Assembly: GCF_040833995.1 (NCBI RefSeq)
Contig: NZ_CP162137.1
Span: 3,394,001-3,458,000, forward strand
Length of the DNA: 64,000 nucleotides
Direction: 5' to 3'
Source of the DNA: Leptospira sp. WS58.C1
Lineage (GTDB): Bacteria > Spirochaetota > Leptospiria > Leptospirales > Leptospiraceae
This document shows, piece after piece, positions 19,331 to 27,674 of the stretch. Position numbers and translations under genes: made by a program. The notes under the pieces are model-generated. The model was not told where the DNA came from and made no database searches. It was given only the letters and a program-made list of their open reading frames with translations. Within the stretch, counting starts at the first letter, position 1; each line of letters begins with the position of its first letter.

Positions 19331-20452
19331 TTACTTATTCGTAAAAATTTTACCCTTAGAACCGGAAACGGATTCTCCGGACTCTCGAGCAAATTCTTCG
19401 ATCAATTCTCTTTGTCTTCTAGTCAGTTTTTTAGGGATCTCAATGCGAACGATCACATGCTGGTCCCCTTTTCCATATCCGCCTAAATACGGAATACCAT
19501 GACCTTTCAAGCGAAACACTTGGCCTGACTCGGTTCCTTCCGGAATTTTCATCTTCACCTTTTTGCCGTCTATGGTTGGGACTTCTATGTCCCCGCCTAA
19601 GATCGCTTGTGTTAGGCTGATCTTTTTGTTTAAGATCAAGTCGTTCGCTTGGCGTTCGAATAATTCATGTTTTTTAATATGTGTTACCACATATAGATCG
19701 CCATGAGGACCACCGTTAGGTCCTGCTTCCCCTTCTCCGGAAACTTTTAGTCTGCTACCGGATTCGATACCGGGTGGGATCTTAATATTGATGGTACGTC
19801 TTTTTTCTACCAGACCTTGTCCATGACAGGTCTTGCATGGATTGGAGATGATAGTACCTTTTCCCCGACAAGTACCGCAGGTAGTTGCTACGGAGAAGAA
19901 TCCCTGAGATCTACGGATCTGCCCTGAGCCTCCGCAGTCCGGACAAGTAGAAGGTGTACTTCCTTTGTTCGCACCGGAACCTCCACAATCTACGCAGGTT
20001 TCAAGTCTTGGGATCTCGATCTTATATTCCCTACCTAAGCTTGCGTCTTCGAGAGAAACTTCTAGATTGTAACGAAGATCAGAACCGCGTTGAGGACCGG
20101 ACCTGCGGGATCCACCGCCCCCGGCTCTTCCTCCTCCGAAGAAGTCGCCGAAAATATCTCCGAAATCACCGAAAATATCGGAGAAGTCGGTATACGCTCC
20201 TCCTCCGTATCCGCCTTGGGCGCCTGCACCCACTCCGGCTTTGCCGTATTGGTCGTACATGCGACGTTTATTAGCGTCCCTTAAAACTTCGTAAGCCTCG
20301 GTAGCTTCCTTAAATTTCTCTTCAGCAGCTTTATCACCCTGATTTTTGTCAGGGTGATATTTGATAGCTAACTTCCGATACGCGGACTTGATCTCTTCGT
20401 CAGTCGCGGATTTGGAAACACCGAGGATATCGTAGTAACTTTTGTCACTCAT
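19331..20452 (-). CDS. dnaJ: Chaperone DnaJ
   Basis: This 373-residue Hsp40 co-chaperone stimulates DnaK. Domains are in canonical order: J domain (1-70) with HPD in YHPDKNQ, a Gly/Phe-rich region (about 75-125), four zinc-binding CxxCxGxG repeats ([32 protein letters not shown]) at about 152-220, and the C-terminal substrate domain. It is a type I DnaJ. It lies 7 bases after dnaK and belongs to the hrcA-grpE-dnaK-dnaJ operon. Confidence 0.97.
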   Translation of the reverse strand: MSDKSYYDILGVSKSATDEEIKSAYRKLAIKYHPDKNQGDKAAEEKFKEATEAYEVLRDANKRRMYDQYGKAGVGAGAQGGYGGGAYTDFSDIFGDFGDIFGDFFGGGRAGGGGSRRSGPQRGSDLRYNLEVSLEDASLGREYKIEIPRLETCVDCGGSGANKGSTPSTCPDCGGSGQIRRSQGFFSVATTCGTCRGKGTIISNPCKTCHGQGLVEKRRTINIKIPPGIESGSRLKVSGEGEAGPNGGPHGDLYVVTHIKKHELFERQANDLILNKKISLTQAILGGDIEVPTIDGKKVKMKIPEGTESGQVFRLKGHGIPYLGGYGKGDQHVIVRIEIPKKLTRRQRELIEEFARESGESVSGSKGKIFTNK

Positions 20453-20459
20453 GTCTTAG

Positions 20460-22394
20460 TTACTTTTTCTCATCGTCCACTACGGTATAGTCCGCGTCCA
20501 CGACCTTTTCTCCCTTTGCTTGGGAATTGTCGGCACCTTCGCTTGCTCCGGCACCGTTAGGTCCAGGACCTGCTTCTTGCCCTGGAGCTCCTTGGGAATA
20601 AATTTTGGAACCTATTTCCGAAGCTCTTTTCGTGATGGACTCTTTCGCAGCATTGATACGACCGATATCTCCAGATTCGATCGCTTCTCTTGCACGTTTG
20701 ATCTCGTCATTCGCCAACTGTTTTTCGCTGTCGGAAAGTTTATCCCCGGCATCGGTCACCGCTTTTTCCAAAGAATAAGTGATCGTATCCAACTCGTTCT
20801 TAGCTTCCACAAGTTCTCTAGCGGCCTTGTCCGCAGCGGCATGTGCCTCCGCATCTTTTACCATTTTAGAGATCTCATCTTCGCTTAATCCGGAAGAAGA
20901 TTCGATACGTATCTTCTGCTCTTTACCTGTTCCCAGATCTTTTGCGGAAACATGGACGATACCGTTCGCATCAATATCGAATGTAACTTCGATTTGAGGA
21001 ACTCCTCTTGGTGCCGGCGCAATCCCGATCAGATCGAATCTTCCGAGTGTACGGTTACCTGCCGCCATATCCCTTTCTCCTTGGAGAACATGGATAGACA
21101 CTGCATTTTGGTTGTCCGCAGCAGTTGAGAACACCTGGGATTTTTTAGTCGGGATCGTAGTGTTTCTCTCGATCAGCTTAGTCATTACACCACCCAAAGT
21201 TTCGATACCGAGTGAAAGGGGAGTAACATCCAAAAGAAGAACATCGGAAACTTCTCCCGCTAAAACTCCTCCTTGGATAGCGGCACCGATTGCTACCACT
21301 TCGTCAGGGTTTACGGAACGATTCGGTTCTTTTCCGAAAATTCCTTTTACAAGTTCCTGGACCGCCGGGATACGAGTGGATCCTCCCACTAATATCACTT
21401 CGTCGATGTCGGCGGCCTTTAAGCCAGCATCGCGCAGCGCGTTCTCACATGGAATACGAGTTCTTTCCACCAAGTTGCGGGTCAACTGATCGAACTTAGC
21501 TCTGGTAAGATTCATATCCAAGTGTTTTGGTCCGCTTGCGTCTGCAGTGATGAACGGAAGATTCACTTGGGTGGACATAGTACCCGAAAGTTCTATCTTC
21601 GCCTTTTCCGCTGCTTCCTTCAAACGTTGAACGGTATTTTTATCTTGGGAGATATCTATCCCGTATTGTTTTTTGAATTCTTCGATCATCCATTCCATGA
21701 TGACCATATCGAAGTCGTCCCCACCTAAGTGAGTGTCACCGTTGGTGGACTTAACTTCGAACACTCCGTCTCCCAATTCTAGGATAGAAATATCGAAGGT
21801 CCCTCCTCCTAAGTCGTAGACAGCGATCTTTGCGTTAGTCTTCTTTTTATCGAATCCGTAAGCAAGCGCGGCAGCGGTCGGTTCGTTAATGATCCTTTCC
21901 ACGTCCAAACCTGCGATCCTACCTGCGTCTTTCGTAGCCTGACGTTGTTCGTCATTAAAATAGGCAGGAACTGTGATCACAGCCTTGGTTACTTTGTGGC
22001 CCAGGTAATCTTCCGCAGTTTGTTTCATCTTTTGCAGAACTCTTGCGGAAATCTCCTGAGGAGTAAACTCTCCGGAAGCAGTTTCGAATTTCAGGCCGTC
22101 GTTACCGCTGCGGATCACTTTATAAGAAACGTGTTTCATTTCTTGTTCCGCTTCGTTAAATCGGCGCCCGATAAATCTTTTTGCTGAACGTACGGTATTT
22201 ACTGCGTTAGTAATTGCTTGGTTTTTGGCAAACTGCCCAACCAAAGTTTCTCCCTTAGCGGTAAAAGCCACAATCGACGGAGTGGTTCTCGCTCCTTCGG
22301 AGTTTTGGATTACTACCGGATCCCCACCTTCCATTACGGAAACGCAAGAGTTGGTGGTCCCTAAGTCGATCCCGATAATCTTCTCTTTTGACAT
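20460..22394 (-). CDS. dnaK: Chaperone DnaK (Hsp70)
   Basis: This 644-residue Hsp70 begins [20 protein letters not shown]. The ATPase domain carries [25 protein letters not shown] and [14 protein letters not shown], and the substrate-binding domain (about 385-540) carries [14 protein letters not shown]. The C-terminus is a Gly/Pro/Ala-rich tail ending in [14 protein letters not shown], close to the usual bacterial EEV-like end. GGAAGGAG provides a strong ribosome binding site. A tandem repeat lies in its 99-base 5' gap. It is in the heat-shock operon behind CIRCE. Confidence 0.97.
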   Translation of the reverse strand: MSKEKIIGIDLGTTNSCVSVMEGGDPVVIQNSEGARTTPSIVAFTAKGETLVGQFAKNQAITNAVNTVRSAKRFIGRRFNEAEQEMKHVSYKVIRSGNDGLKFETASGEFTPQEISARVLQKMKQTAEDYLGHKVTKAVITVPAYFNDEQRQATKDAGRIAGLDVERIINEPTAAALAYGFDKKKTNAKIAVYDLGGGTFDISILELGDGVFEVKSTNGDTHLGGDDFDMVIMEWMIEEFKKQYGIDISQDKNTVQRLKEAAEKAKIELSGTMSTQVNLPFITADASGPKHLDMNLTRAKFDQLTRNLVERTRIPCENALRDAGLKAADIDEVILVGGSTRIPAVQELVKGIFGKEPNRSVNPDEVVAIGAAIQGGVLAGEVSDVLLLDVTPLSLGIETLGGVMTKLIERNTTIPTKKSQVFSTAADNQNAVSIHVLQGERDMAAGNRTLGRFDLIGIAPAPRGVPQIEVTFDIDANGIVHVSAKDLGTGKEQKIRIESSSGLSEDEISKMVKDAEAHAAADKAARELVEAKNELDTITYSLEKAVTDAGDKLSDSEKQLANDEIKRAREAIESGDIGRINAAKESITKRASEIGSKIYSQGAPGQEAGPGPNGAGASEGADNSQAKGEKVVDADYTVVDDEKK

Positions 22395-22437
22395 TTTGGT
22401 TTCTCCTTCCGCTTTTTCGGGATTTCCCGCCAGCGGT

Positions 22438-22478
22438 TATTCAAGATATATTTCGCTCTATTCAAGGCGATATTTCGC
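22438..22478 (-). repeat. Tandem ~22-bp repeat in the grpE-dnaK gap
   Basis: Read on the minus strand, GCGAAATATCGCCTTGAATA (22459-22478) is followed after two bases by GCGAAATATATCTTGAATA (22438-22456). The first copy also holds a small hairpin, GGCGA with TCGCC around AATA (22466-22479). It lies 44-84 bases before the dnaK start. Confidence 0.55.
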
Positions 22479-22493
22479 CTAACAACCAAAGTA

Positions 22494-23165
22494 TTATACC
22501 TTTGGTTTTCCGATCCTCACCCTAGCGGGTCTTAAGGAAAACTTATCTTCATTTTCCTTAATATAAAATCCCGCCTGATAGACTTCTATCACGGTTTCTT
22601 CCTTATACTGATCCCCTTCTTCCGAAGACAATGCTTCCATCAAAGTCGGATCGAAAGGTTCTCCCTGAGGATACTGCCTAAACACATTCGACTTTTCCAA
22701 AACGGAATAGAATTCCTTCAGGATCATGGCGACCCCGTCCACGAAAGGTTTCACCTCTTCCGTGACGTTTACACCGGAACCTACACGATCCAAATTATCG
22801 ATAGGATTCAAAAACTCCGTTACCAAAGATTTGACTGCTTCCCTCTTTATATTAGAGAATTCTTGTGCAGATCTTCTCTTATAATTCTGAAACTCGGCTC
22901 TTTCCCTGGTCCAGGAATCTTTTAGGGATTCGATCTCCTTTTTCGCAGCCTCTAATTCCTTACGTAAAGTTTCCTCTGCCGTTTCCGGTTTTTTGGAATC
23001 CTCCGGATTTTCTCCGGCAGGCGTTGCGACCGCTTCTTCCTGACTCATCTCTTTGTCGTTTCCTTGTATAATATTTTCGGTACGCGTATTTTCGGGCTCC
23101 GGTCTCGCGTTATCCGGAGCGGCGTCGGTCCTATTTTGAAAGTTATTACCCTCTCTGGTTTCCAC
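22494..23165 (-). CDS. grpE: Nucleotide exchange factor GrpE
   Basis: The protein is 223 residues. The acidic, Asn/Glu-rich N-terminal tail (1-70) is longer than in E. coli and likely disordered. A long coiled coil follows (about 70-125, LRKELEAAKKEIESLKDSW) and the C-terminal beta domain holds the family pattern (GEPFDPTLMEALSS near 175, VYQAGFYIKENEDKFSLRPARVRIGK is at the end). GrpE releases ADP from DnaK. It starts 12 bases after the hrcA stop, and a stand-alone promoter is not obvious. Confidence 0.92.
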   Translation of the reverse strand: METREGNNFQNRTDAAPDNARPEPENTRTENIIQGNDKEMSQEEAVATPAGENPEDSKKPETAEETLRKELEAAKKEIESLKDSWTRERAEFQNYKRRSAQEFSNIKREAVKSLVTEFLNPIDNLDRVGSGVNVTEEVKPFVDGVAMILKEFYSVLEKSNVFRQYPQGEPFDPTLMEALSSEEGDQYKEETVIEVYQAGFYIKENEDKFSLRPARVRIGKPKV

Positions 23166-23177
23166 GTCGTTCTCCCT

Positions 23178-24206
23178 TTATTTACTAATCCGTGTGATCA
23201 TCTCCGAAACTAATTTCGAGGTAAAATCCACAAGAGGAAGCGCTCTATGATAATCCATCCTTTGAGGACCGATAATTCCCATAGCGCCTATCCTTTTCTC
23301 TCCCATTCTATATCCGGACGTAATGATGCTCACCCCGCCCATTCTTCCGTCTCCGTCCTTTCCTATAACGGTATACACTCCGTCGTGTTCGGAATATTCT
23401 CCGAACATTCCGGTGAGGAATCTTTTATCATCCAGCAATGAGAGAACCTGGTTGAGTTTTTCCTCTTCATCCTTAAATCTTCCGTATAAATTCTTGAGAC
23501 CGTCGATATACAAAGACACTTCCGAATTATCGGGTGTCATAGCTGCGGAGATCACTCCGGACACTTTATAAAAATCTAATGGTCCATCCTTTCTCAGCAA
23601 AAGGGAAGGGATAACCTTCTCCTGGATCTCGAACATATCGTAACCTTTCGCGTTATCGTTCAGATACTTTGAGATCTGATACAACTCTTCTTGGCTGTAA
23701 TTTCGATCCAAAAATACGTTTCGGTTCAGGACAGCTCCGGAACGCATTACCATGATCATCAGGACCTCGTCCCCATGCACATGGATCAATTCCACGTGTT
23801 TCAGAGTGTCCAAACTTTTAGCCGGTCCTAAAACCACTCCCGCAGAATTGGAAAGACTAGCGAGAACACTTGCAGTCGCCTTCAGGATTTGATCCAGTTT
23901 GAACTGCATCTTCAGATATTCTTCCTGGATCCTTTGTTTTTCCTTGATGGTTAACTCATAAAGAACTACCAGCGAATCCACATAGAATCTATAACCGATC
24001 TCTGTCGGGATCCTTCCCCCCGAAGTATGCCGAGAAGCGAGATAACCCATCTCTTCCAGTTCCTTTAAAACGGTCCGAATAGAAGCCGGGGACAAACCTA
24101 TATCATGTTTGTCGAATAATGTTTTAGAGCCAACTGGACGGTTCTCCTGGATAAACTCGTCCACCGTTGCCTTAAGGATCATCCTATGTCTTTGGGATAG
24201 TTCCAT
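23178..24206 (-). CDS. hrcA: Heat-inducible transcription repressor HrcA
   Basis: From the ATG at 24206 the protein is 342 residues. The N-terminal winged helix (about 1-75: MELSQRHRMILKATVDEFI, GLSPASIRTVLKELEEMGYL, HTSGGRIPTEIGYRFYVD) is the CIRCE-binding domain, followed by a GAF-like and a C-terminal dimerisation domain. A GTG at 24224 is also in frame but lies inside the CIRCE operator, so the ATG is preferred, with an AAGAG ribosome site. HrcA represses this operon and needs GroEL for activity in other bacteria. First gene of the operon. Confidence 0.95.
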   Translation of the reverse strand: MELSQRHRMILKATVDEFIQENRPVGSKTLFDKHDIGLSPASIRTVLKELEEMGYLASRHTSGGRIPTEIGYRFYVDSLVVLYELTIKEKQRIQEEYLKMQFKLDQILKATASVLASLSNSAGVVLGPAKSLDTLKHVELIHVHGDEVLMIMVMRSGAVLNRNVFLDRNYSQEELYQISKYLNDNAKGYDMFEIQEKVIPSLLLRKDGPLDFYKVSGVISAAMTPDNSEVSLYIDGLKNLYGRFKDEEEKLNQVLSLLDDKRFLTGMFGEYSEHDGVYTVIGKDGDGRMGGVSIITSGYRMGEKRIGAMGIIGPQRMDYHRALPLVDFTSKLVSEMITRISK

Positions 24207-24217
24207 ATCTACTCTTA

Positions 24218-24244
24218 TTGGCACTCTGCAAGTTAGAGTGCCAA
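24218..24244 (-). promoter_or_regulatory. CIRCE operator (HrcA binding site) upstream of hrcA
   Basis: TTGGCACTC (24218-24226) and GAGTGCCAA (24236-24244) form a perfect inverted repeat with a 9-base spacer, matching the CIRCE consensus except for G/C instead of A/T at position 3 of each arm. It sits 12 bases before the hrcA ATG. A TTGACT -35-like box lies further upstream (24279-24284 on minus); its -10 is weak. Confidence 0.93.
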
Positions 24245-24422
24245 ATCACCTCTCAAGTTTCCATACGGCTCAAAAAAAAGTCAAGAATTTTGGATTTTAA
24301 GCAGTCCCAGAGCTAGTCTGACAGAAAAAATTGGAAAAAATACATCCCATAAGGGATAAAATTAAAAGGCCAAGTGGATGAAACCTTAGTTTCCTTTGAG
24401 GTGGCATGAGTAGGAAGAACCA

Positions 24423-24474
24423 AGCGATTATTTGGTATCGCTCTAGGCTCCGTTCTAAATTTTAGTTTCGGAGC
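24423..24474 (+). promoter_or_regulatory. Two hairpins in the ppnP leader
   Basis: AGCGAT (24423-24428) pairs with ATCGCT (24437-24442). GCTCCG (24447-24452) pairs with CGGAGC (24469-24474). The only GGAG near the ppnP ATG lies in the second 3' arm, 14 bases upstream. These could limit translation. No known riboswitch class is recognised. Confidence 0.4.
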
Positions 24475-24487
24475 TTGATTCTATAAA

Positions 24488-24802
24488 ATGCAACAATTCG
24501 AGAACGTAACAGTAATCAAAAAAGCAAACGTATACTTTGACGGCAAAGTTACCAGCAGAACCGTATTATTCTCCAATGGAGAAAAAAAGACGCTAGGTAT
24601 CTTGATGCCCGGAGAGTACGAGTTCGGAACAGACGAAAAAGAAATTATGGAAATTTTAGAAGGAGATCTTTTGGTCCAACTGCCGGGAAATACGGATTGG
24701 AAGCAGATCAAAGGTGGACAATCTTTCGAGGTTCCTGCAAATTCCAAATTTAAACTAAACGTTAATAAGCTGAGCGATTATTGCTGTTCCTATATTAAAT
24801 AA
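24488..24802 (+). CDS. ppnP: Pyrimidine/purine nucleoside phosphorylase (DUF1255)
   Basis: This 104-residue cupin-fold protein belongs to PpnP (YaiE). Family features are [34 protein letters not shown] and the C-terminal [15 protein letters not shown]. PpnP splits nucleosides with phosphate to base and ribose-1-phosphate, with broad specificity. It has no clear Shine-Dalgarno, and two hairpins stand directly upstream. A strong terminator follows, so the gene is probably transcribed alone. Confidence 0.9.
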   Translation: MQQFENVTVIKKANVYFDGKVTSRTVLFSNGEKKTLGILMPGEYEFGTDEKEIMEILEGDLLVQLPGNTDWKQIKGGQSFEVPANSKFKLNVNKLSDYCCSYIK

Positions 24803-24810
24803 ATCTATTT

Positions 24811-24850
24811 GGCCGTTCTCGTCTTATCCGAACGAAAACGGCCTTTTATA
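24811..24850. terminator. Intrinsic terminator between ppnP and the GNAT gene
   Basis: GGCCGTTCTCGT (24811-24822) pairs with ACGAAAACGGCC (24832-24843) with one mismatch, followed by TTTTAT. It serves ppnP on the plus strand and may also serve the convergent gene. Confidence 0.8.
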
Positions 24851-24856
24851 TCGATT

Positions 24857-25747
24857 TCAGGTTTGAGCTAAAATCGGAAATTTAAAGCACTTTTCTGGAA
24901 CCGGAAATTCTCCCTTCACAAACAGAGGTGACTCAAAAGGCGCCTCGAATTTTTCGCAACGAATATCGAATTTTTCCGGAGAAAAACCGAATCGAATCTC
25001 GGCGGCCTCAGGTATTCCTAAAGAAGCAAGTAGTTTTTCAAGATCGGGCCTTCTATCGCACAAAACATCATAAATCCATAATGTTTTGTCTTCCCTCCCA
25101 ATAACTAAGATCGAATTTTCCGAATCGTCGTATAGGAACTGAAAAGATTCTCCCGCTAAAAAATAAAAAAGTAGGATCGAACCGTATCCCATAGCCCCGA
25201 AAATTTCCGTTGTAGGCAACGAAAAAGATGAGATCCTTTTCAAGATCTCCACATCTTGTGCAAAATTTGGATTTAGAATTCTGTAATGCTTTTTCTTTCC
25301 TTTCCCTAAAATACTTTCAGGATATGCCGCTCTGAACCAAATTTCTTCCACTTTTCGAAATCCGAACTTAGGATAAAAATCGGTAACGGAATCGTTTGCA
25401 AAAAGAAATACCAAGCTGTTCGAATACTTTTCCAAAACGGTTCGTATCAGTTTTGCGGACAGACCCTGTTTTCTATAATCGGGGAGAGTTCCTACTGCCC
25501 CGAGTTGAATTGCGCTCCTTCTATCTCCTAAAAGAAGAACGTCCATTTCCATTACGGAAACGTTAGATAGGATTTTTCCCTCCGGATCGATCAATGAATT
25601 GGGATGGTACTTTTCAGACCAACCTCCTTTTTCGAACCAAGGACGAAAGTCAGCCCCATACAAAGCCTGGGGAGTAAATTCGAAATATTTTTCTCTCAGG
25701 TCGGATCTGTCTCTATAACTCGAGACCGTGGATACACCTCTGTTCAT
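24857..25747 (-). CDS. GNAT family N-acetyltransferase
   Basis: From the ATG at 25747, with AAAGGA seven bases upstream, the protein has 296 residues; the longer TTG frame to 25771 lacks a ribosome site. The acetyl-CoA motif is GAVGTLPDYRKQGLSAKLIR (about 83-102), with YRKQG replacing the usual RGxGxG/A. The region after it (LFANDSVTDFYPKFGFRKVEE) is typical of the GNAT fold. The C-terminal half resembles the sterol-carrier-like domain of Eis-type enzymes. The substrate is unknown. Confidence 0.82.
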   Translation of the reverse strand: MNRGVSTVSSYRDRSDLREKYFEFTPQALYGADFRPWFEKGGWSEKYHPNSLIDPEGKILSNVSVMEMDVLLLGDRRSAIQLGAVGTLPDYRKQGLSAKLIRTVLEKYSNSLVFLFANDSVTDFYPKFGFRKVEEIWFRAAYPESILGKGKKKHYRILNPNFAQDVEILKRISSFSLPTTEIFGAMGYGSILLFYFLAGESFQFLYDDSENSILVIGREDKTLWIYDVLCDRRPDLEKLLASLGIPEAAEIRFGFSPEKFDIRCEKFEAPFESPLFVKGEFPVPEKCFKFPILAQT

Positions 25748-25920
25748 AAGTTTTCCTTTTCTTAAAGACAATACATATACCGGCGCAGTTCGATGATTAG
25801 AATGCGCATTTTGTGACTTAGATTTGTTTCGGAAAATTTTAGAGGTGGGTTGGAGTCATGGCTGGTCTTAATCTGTATGTACCAAGGTATTTTGTCAACA
25901 TTTAGCTTCTATTCTACTAC

Positions 25921-25948
25921 TTGACAAATTCGTTTTCCAAGCTACACT
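25921..25948 (+). promoter_or_regulatory. Housekeeping promoter for the riboswitch-USP unit
   Basis: A consensus -35 TTGACA (25921-25926) and a -10 TACACT (25943-25948) are separated by 16 bases. Transcription would start near 25955, just before the riboswitch P1 stem. Confidence 0.65.
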
Positions 25949-25960
25949 TCGTTTAGAGTC

Positions 25961-26064
25961 TGCTTAATCCGACAGAAATCGGAGCGGAGGAACCAATTTT
26001 TGGGGCTAACCGTTCTCACGGGGGAAATCTCTCTTTCCTAGCCCGTCAGCTAACTTCGTAAGCA
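25961..26064 (+). ncRNA. c-di-AMP riboswitch, ydaO/yuaA class, aptamer
   Basis: The leader matches the ydaO/yuaA pattern as I remember it from Bacillus: P1 pairs TGCTTA (25961-25966) with TAAGCA (26059-26064); then AAT, a hairpin CCGA/TCGG, GAGCGGAGGAACCA, TTGGGG and, near the end, CCGTCAGCTAACTTCGTAAG, which is almost identical to the conserved 3' core of the class. The class binds cyclic di-AMP and usually turns off downstream genes for potassium, osmolyte or wall functions. The gene downstream is a universal-stress-type protein. Confidence 0.8.
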
Positions 26065-26096
26065 TGGAGAGAAGACCAGGAGTTCCCTCCCAATCT

Positions 26097-26126
26097 TCCC
26101 GGCTCATTCTGACCTCGGGATTTTTT
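26097..26126 (+). terminator. Candidate riboswitch expression-platform terminator
   Basis: TCCCGG (26097-26102) pairs with TCGGGA (26115-26120), followed directly by TTTTTT (26121-26126). It lies after the aptamer and before the ribosome site. Upstream, AGGAG and CTCCC-rich arms at about 26070-26095 could form an alternative hairpin. This suggests transcription termination control, with ligand-bound RNA favouring termination. Confidence 0.55.
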
Positions 26127-26172
26127 CATCCAACGAAATAGTTCCGGGAAAATTATAACCTAGGAGGCGAAA

Positions 26173-26880
26173 ATGAAAGTCCTAATTTCTTTTGCCAATC
26201 CCAAGATGGGAGCAAAACTTTTCGGGCTAACAAGGGCACTATTCTCAAAGTCCCGCGAAAACCTTTCCATAGTAGCGTTACACGTCGTTTCAGTGGAATC
26301 TAGATCGGAAGGGTTTCCAATATTAGAAGAAGACGAAATTTTCCAAGCAGTAAGAGAAGAAGCTGCCGGTTCCGAATTCGATTTTGAAACCGTTGGATTT
26401 CCTTCCGACTGGGTAGTGCCGGGTATTGTCGAGATCGCAAAAAGTAAACAGATCGATTTACTTCTATTAGGTGCAGCGCGTTCGTTATTCTCCGAAGATC
26501 TGCTAGGAGGAAAAGTAGGAGATGTGCTCAGACAATTGTCCGATCTGGATATCGCAGTACTTGCGGATAACGGATTAGTCGCTCCGATCGAGCCGATTAT
26601 CTATTCTCCAGGTCTGGATTCGGCTCCACTTTTTCCATTCTCCACCGGTCTTTCTGCTTTTATAGAAAAACCGATCCCTGTCCTTTCTGGCGTCAATCAG
26701 TCGGAGTTCGGGTTGAACCAATCCAATCAATTTAAACCTTGGATCCCATTTTCTTTGAACGCAGCCGCGGACCAAACCAAAAATTTGGCAATCCTAGATT
26801 ACGGGACCTATAAATCTTTTCACTCGGCTCTTTTGGATAGAAAAGGACTCTCCTTTCTAATCTTAAGAAAGGGAAATTAA
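26173..26880 (+). CDS. Universal stress protein-like protein under c-di-AMP riboswitch
   Basis: This 235-residue protein starts MKVLISFANPKMGAKLFG. Residues 1-135 look like a USP/Rossmann-like nucleotide fold of the type fused to CPA2 cation/proton antiporters: ALHVVS near 36, IDLLLLGAARS near 95, a GKVGDVLRQL segment near 115 and a strand AVLADNG near 128. The second half (about 140-235) is a degenerate second copy. There is no antiporter in the window. AGGAGG stands at good spacing. The leader carries the c-di-AMP riboswitch, and c-di-AMP is known to control potassium and osmotic balance, so a role there is likely but inferred. Confidence 0.68.
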   Translation: MKVLISFANPKMGAKLFGLTRALFSKSRENLSIVALHVVSVESRSEGFPILEEDEIFQAVREEAAGSEFDFETVGFPSDWVVPGIVEIAKSKQIDLLLLGAARSLFSEDLLGGKVGDVLRQLSDLDIAVLADNGLVAPIEPIIYSPGLDSAPLFPFSTGLSAFIEKPIPVLSGVNQSEFGLNQSNQFKPWIPFSLNAAADQTKNLAILDYGTYKSFHSALLDRKGLSFLILRKGN

Positions 26881-26950
26881 AATAATAGTCTAAGTTTCGG
26901 AAAATTATACTCTCCGTATAACAATTTCTTAGCAGCATTATTTGTAATCG

Positions 26951-26981
26951 CCGCCTTACTGAAAACAGGCGGTCTTTTTTT
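26951..26981 (+). terminator. Intrinsic terminator after the USP-like gene
   Basis: CCGCCT (26951-26956) pairs with AGGCGG (26967-26972), then TCTTTTTTT. Strong Rho-independent signature. Confidence 0.85.
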
Positions 26982-27048
26982 ATAATATTATCTTTTCCTT
27001 GCCTAAAAGAACAAAGCGTTAGATCCTTCCCGAAATCGGAAGGCGCAC

Positions 27049-27573
27049 TTGAAATCCAAAATTTTAAATCCTGTTCTAATTCTTTTCATTCTATCCATAA
27101 TCTCCGCCATATCGATATTTATTTTTGTCGCGACTTATTCTTCCCCTATTAATAGAAGTCAAACGTCCGCAACTAACACTGAAATTGGGGGATTGATCTG
27201 GTTGGTAGTTACTATATTAATTTTATATAATGCGGGATTAGCTTCTTTTCGGAACCTATTTTTGGAAAAATTTTCGGAGACCCGAGAAAGTTTAGGAACT
27301 GCAAAAGGTTTGTTTTTTAGCGTTGTGAGCCTTATTTTATTTCTAATCGGATCTAAACTTGGTAGTTTATTTAAGGCTGAGATCAGTAGCTCGGAACTTC
27401 TCATGATCTTTCCTATCGTCTTTGTAGCGACTTGGGAAAATTTTCTAACCAAAACGATTGCCCTAAAATTCAGATCCGTTTATCTCATCTTAACCGCAGT
27501 ATTCCAAATTATAGTTTATATAAGTTTCATGCTCTCTTTTCTCACAATAGCCAGTTTGGACGGATTCGACTAA
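27049..27573 (+). CDS. Hypothetical membrane protein with four helices
   Basis: The protein has 174 residues from a TTG preceded by GGAAGG. Four hydrophobic segments are visible (about 6-28, 48-65, 85-105, 140-165). No recognised family. Hydrophilic loops are short. It lies between the USP terminator and another terminator, so it is probably monocistronic. The function is unknown. Confidence 0.6.
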   Translation: MKSKILNPVLILFILSIISAISIFIFVATYSSPINRSQTSATNTEIGGLIWLVVTILILYNAGLASFRNLFLEKFSETRESLGTAKGLFFSVVSLILFLIGSKLGSLFKAEISSSELLMIFPIVFVATWENFLTKTIALKFRSVYLILTAVFQIIVYISFMLSFLTIASLDGFD

Positions 27574-27629
27574 AACCCGGTCTAACGGTGTTTTAGAACG
27601 GTTTATCAAATTCGATTTTTGAAAAAAAT

Positions 27630-27659
27630 CGGATCCGGTTTCGGATATCCGTTTTTTTT
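27630..27659 (+). terminator. Terminator before the cyclic-nucleotide-binding pair
   Basis: CGGAT (27630-27634) pairs with ATCCG (27647-27651), followed by T8 (27652-27659). A second hairpin, CGATTTTT with AAAAAATCG, stands just upstream. It ends transcripts of the four-helix protein. Confidence 0.65.
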
Positions 27660-27674
27660 CCCGTCTTACATGAA

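Noticed and set aside
25772..25920. Tiny frame starting ATGGCTGGTCTTAATC upstream of the riboswitch promoter
   Set aside because: Only 15 codons or so, upstream of the promoter, and with no sign of conservation visible.
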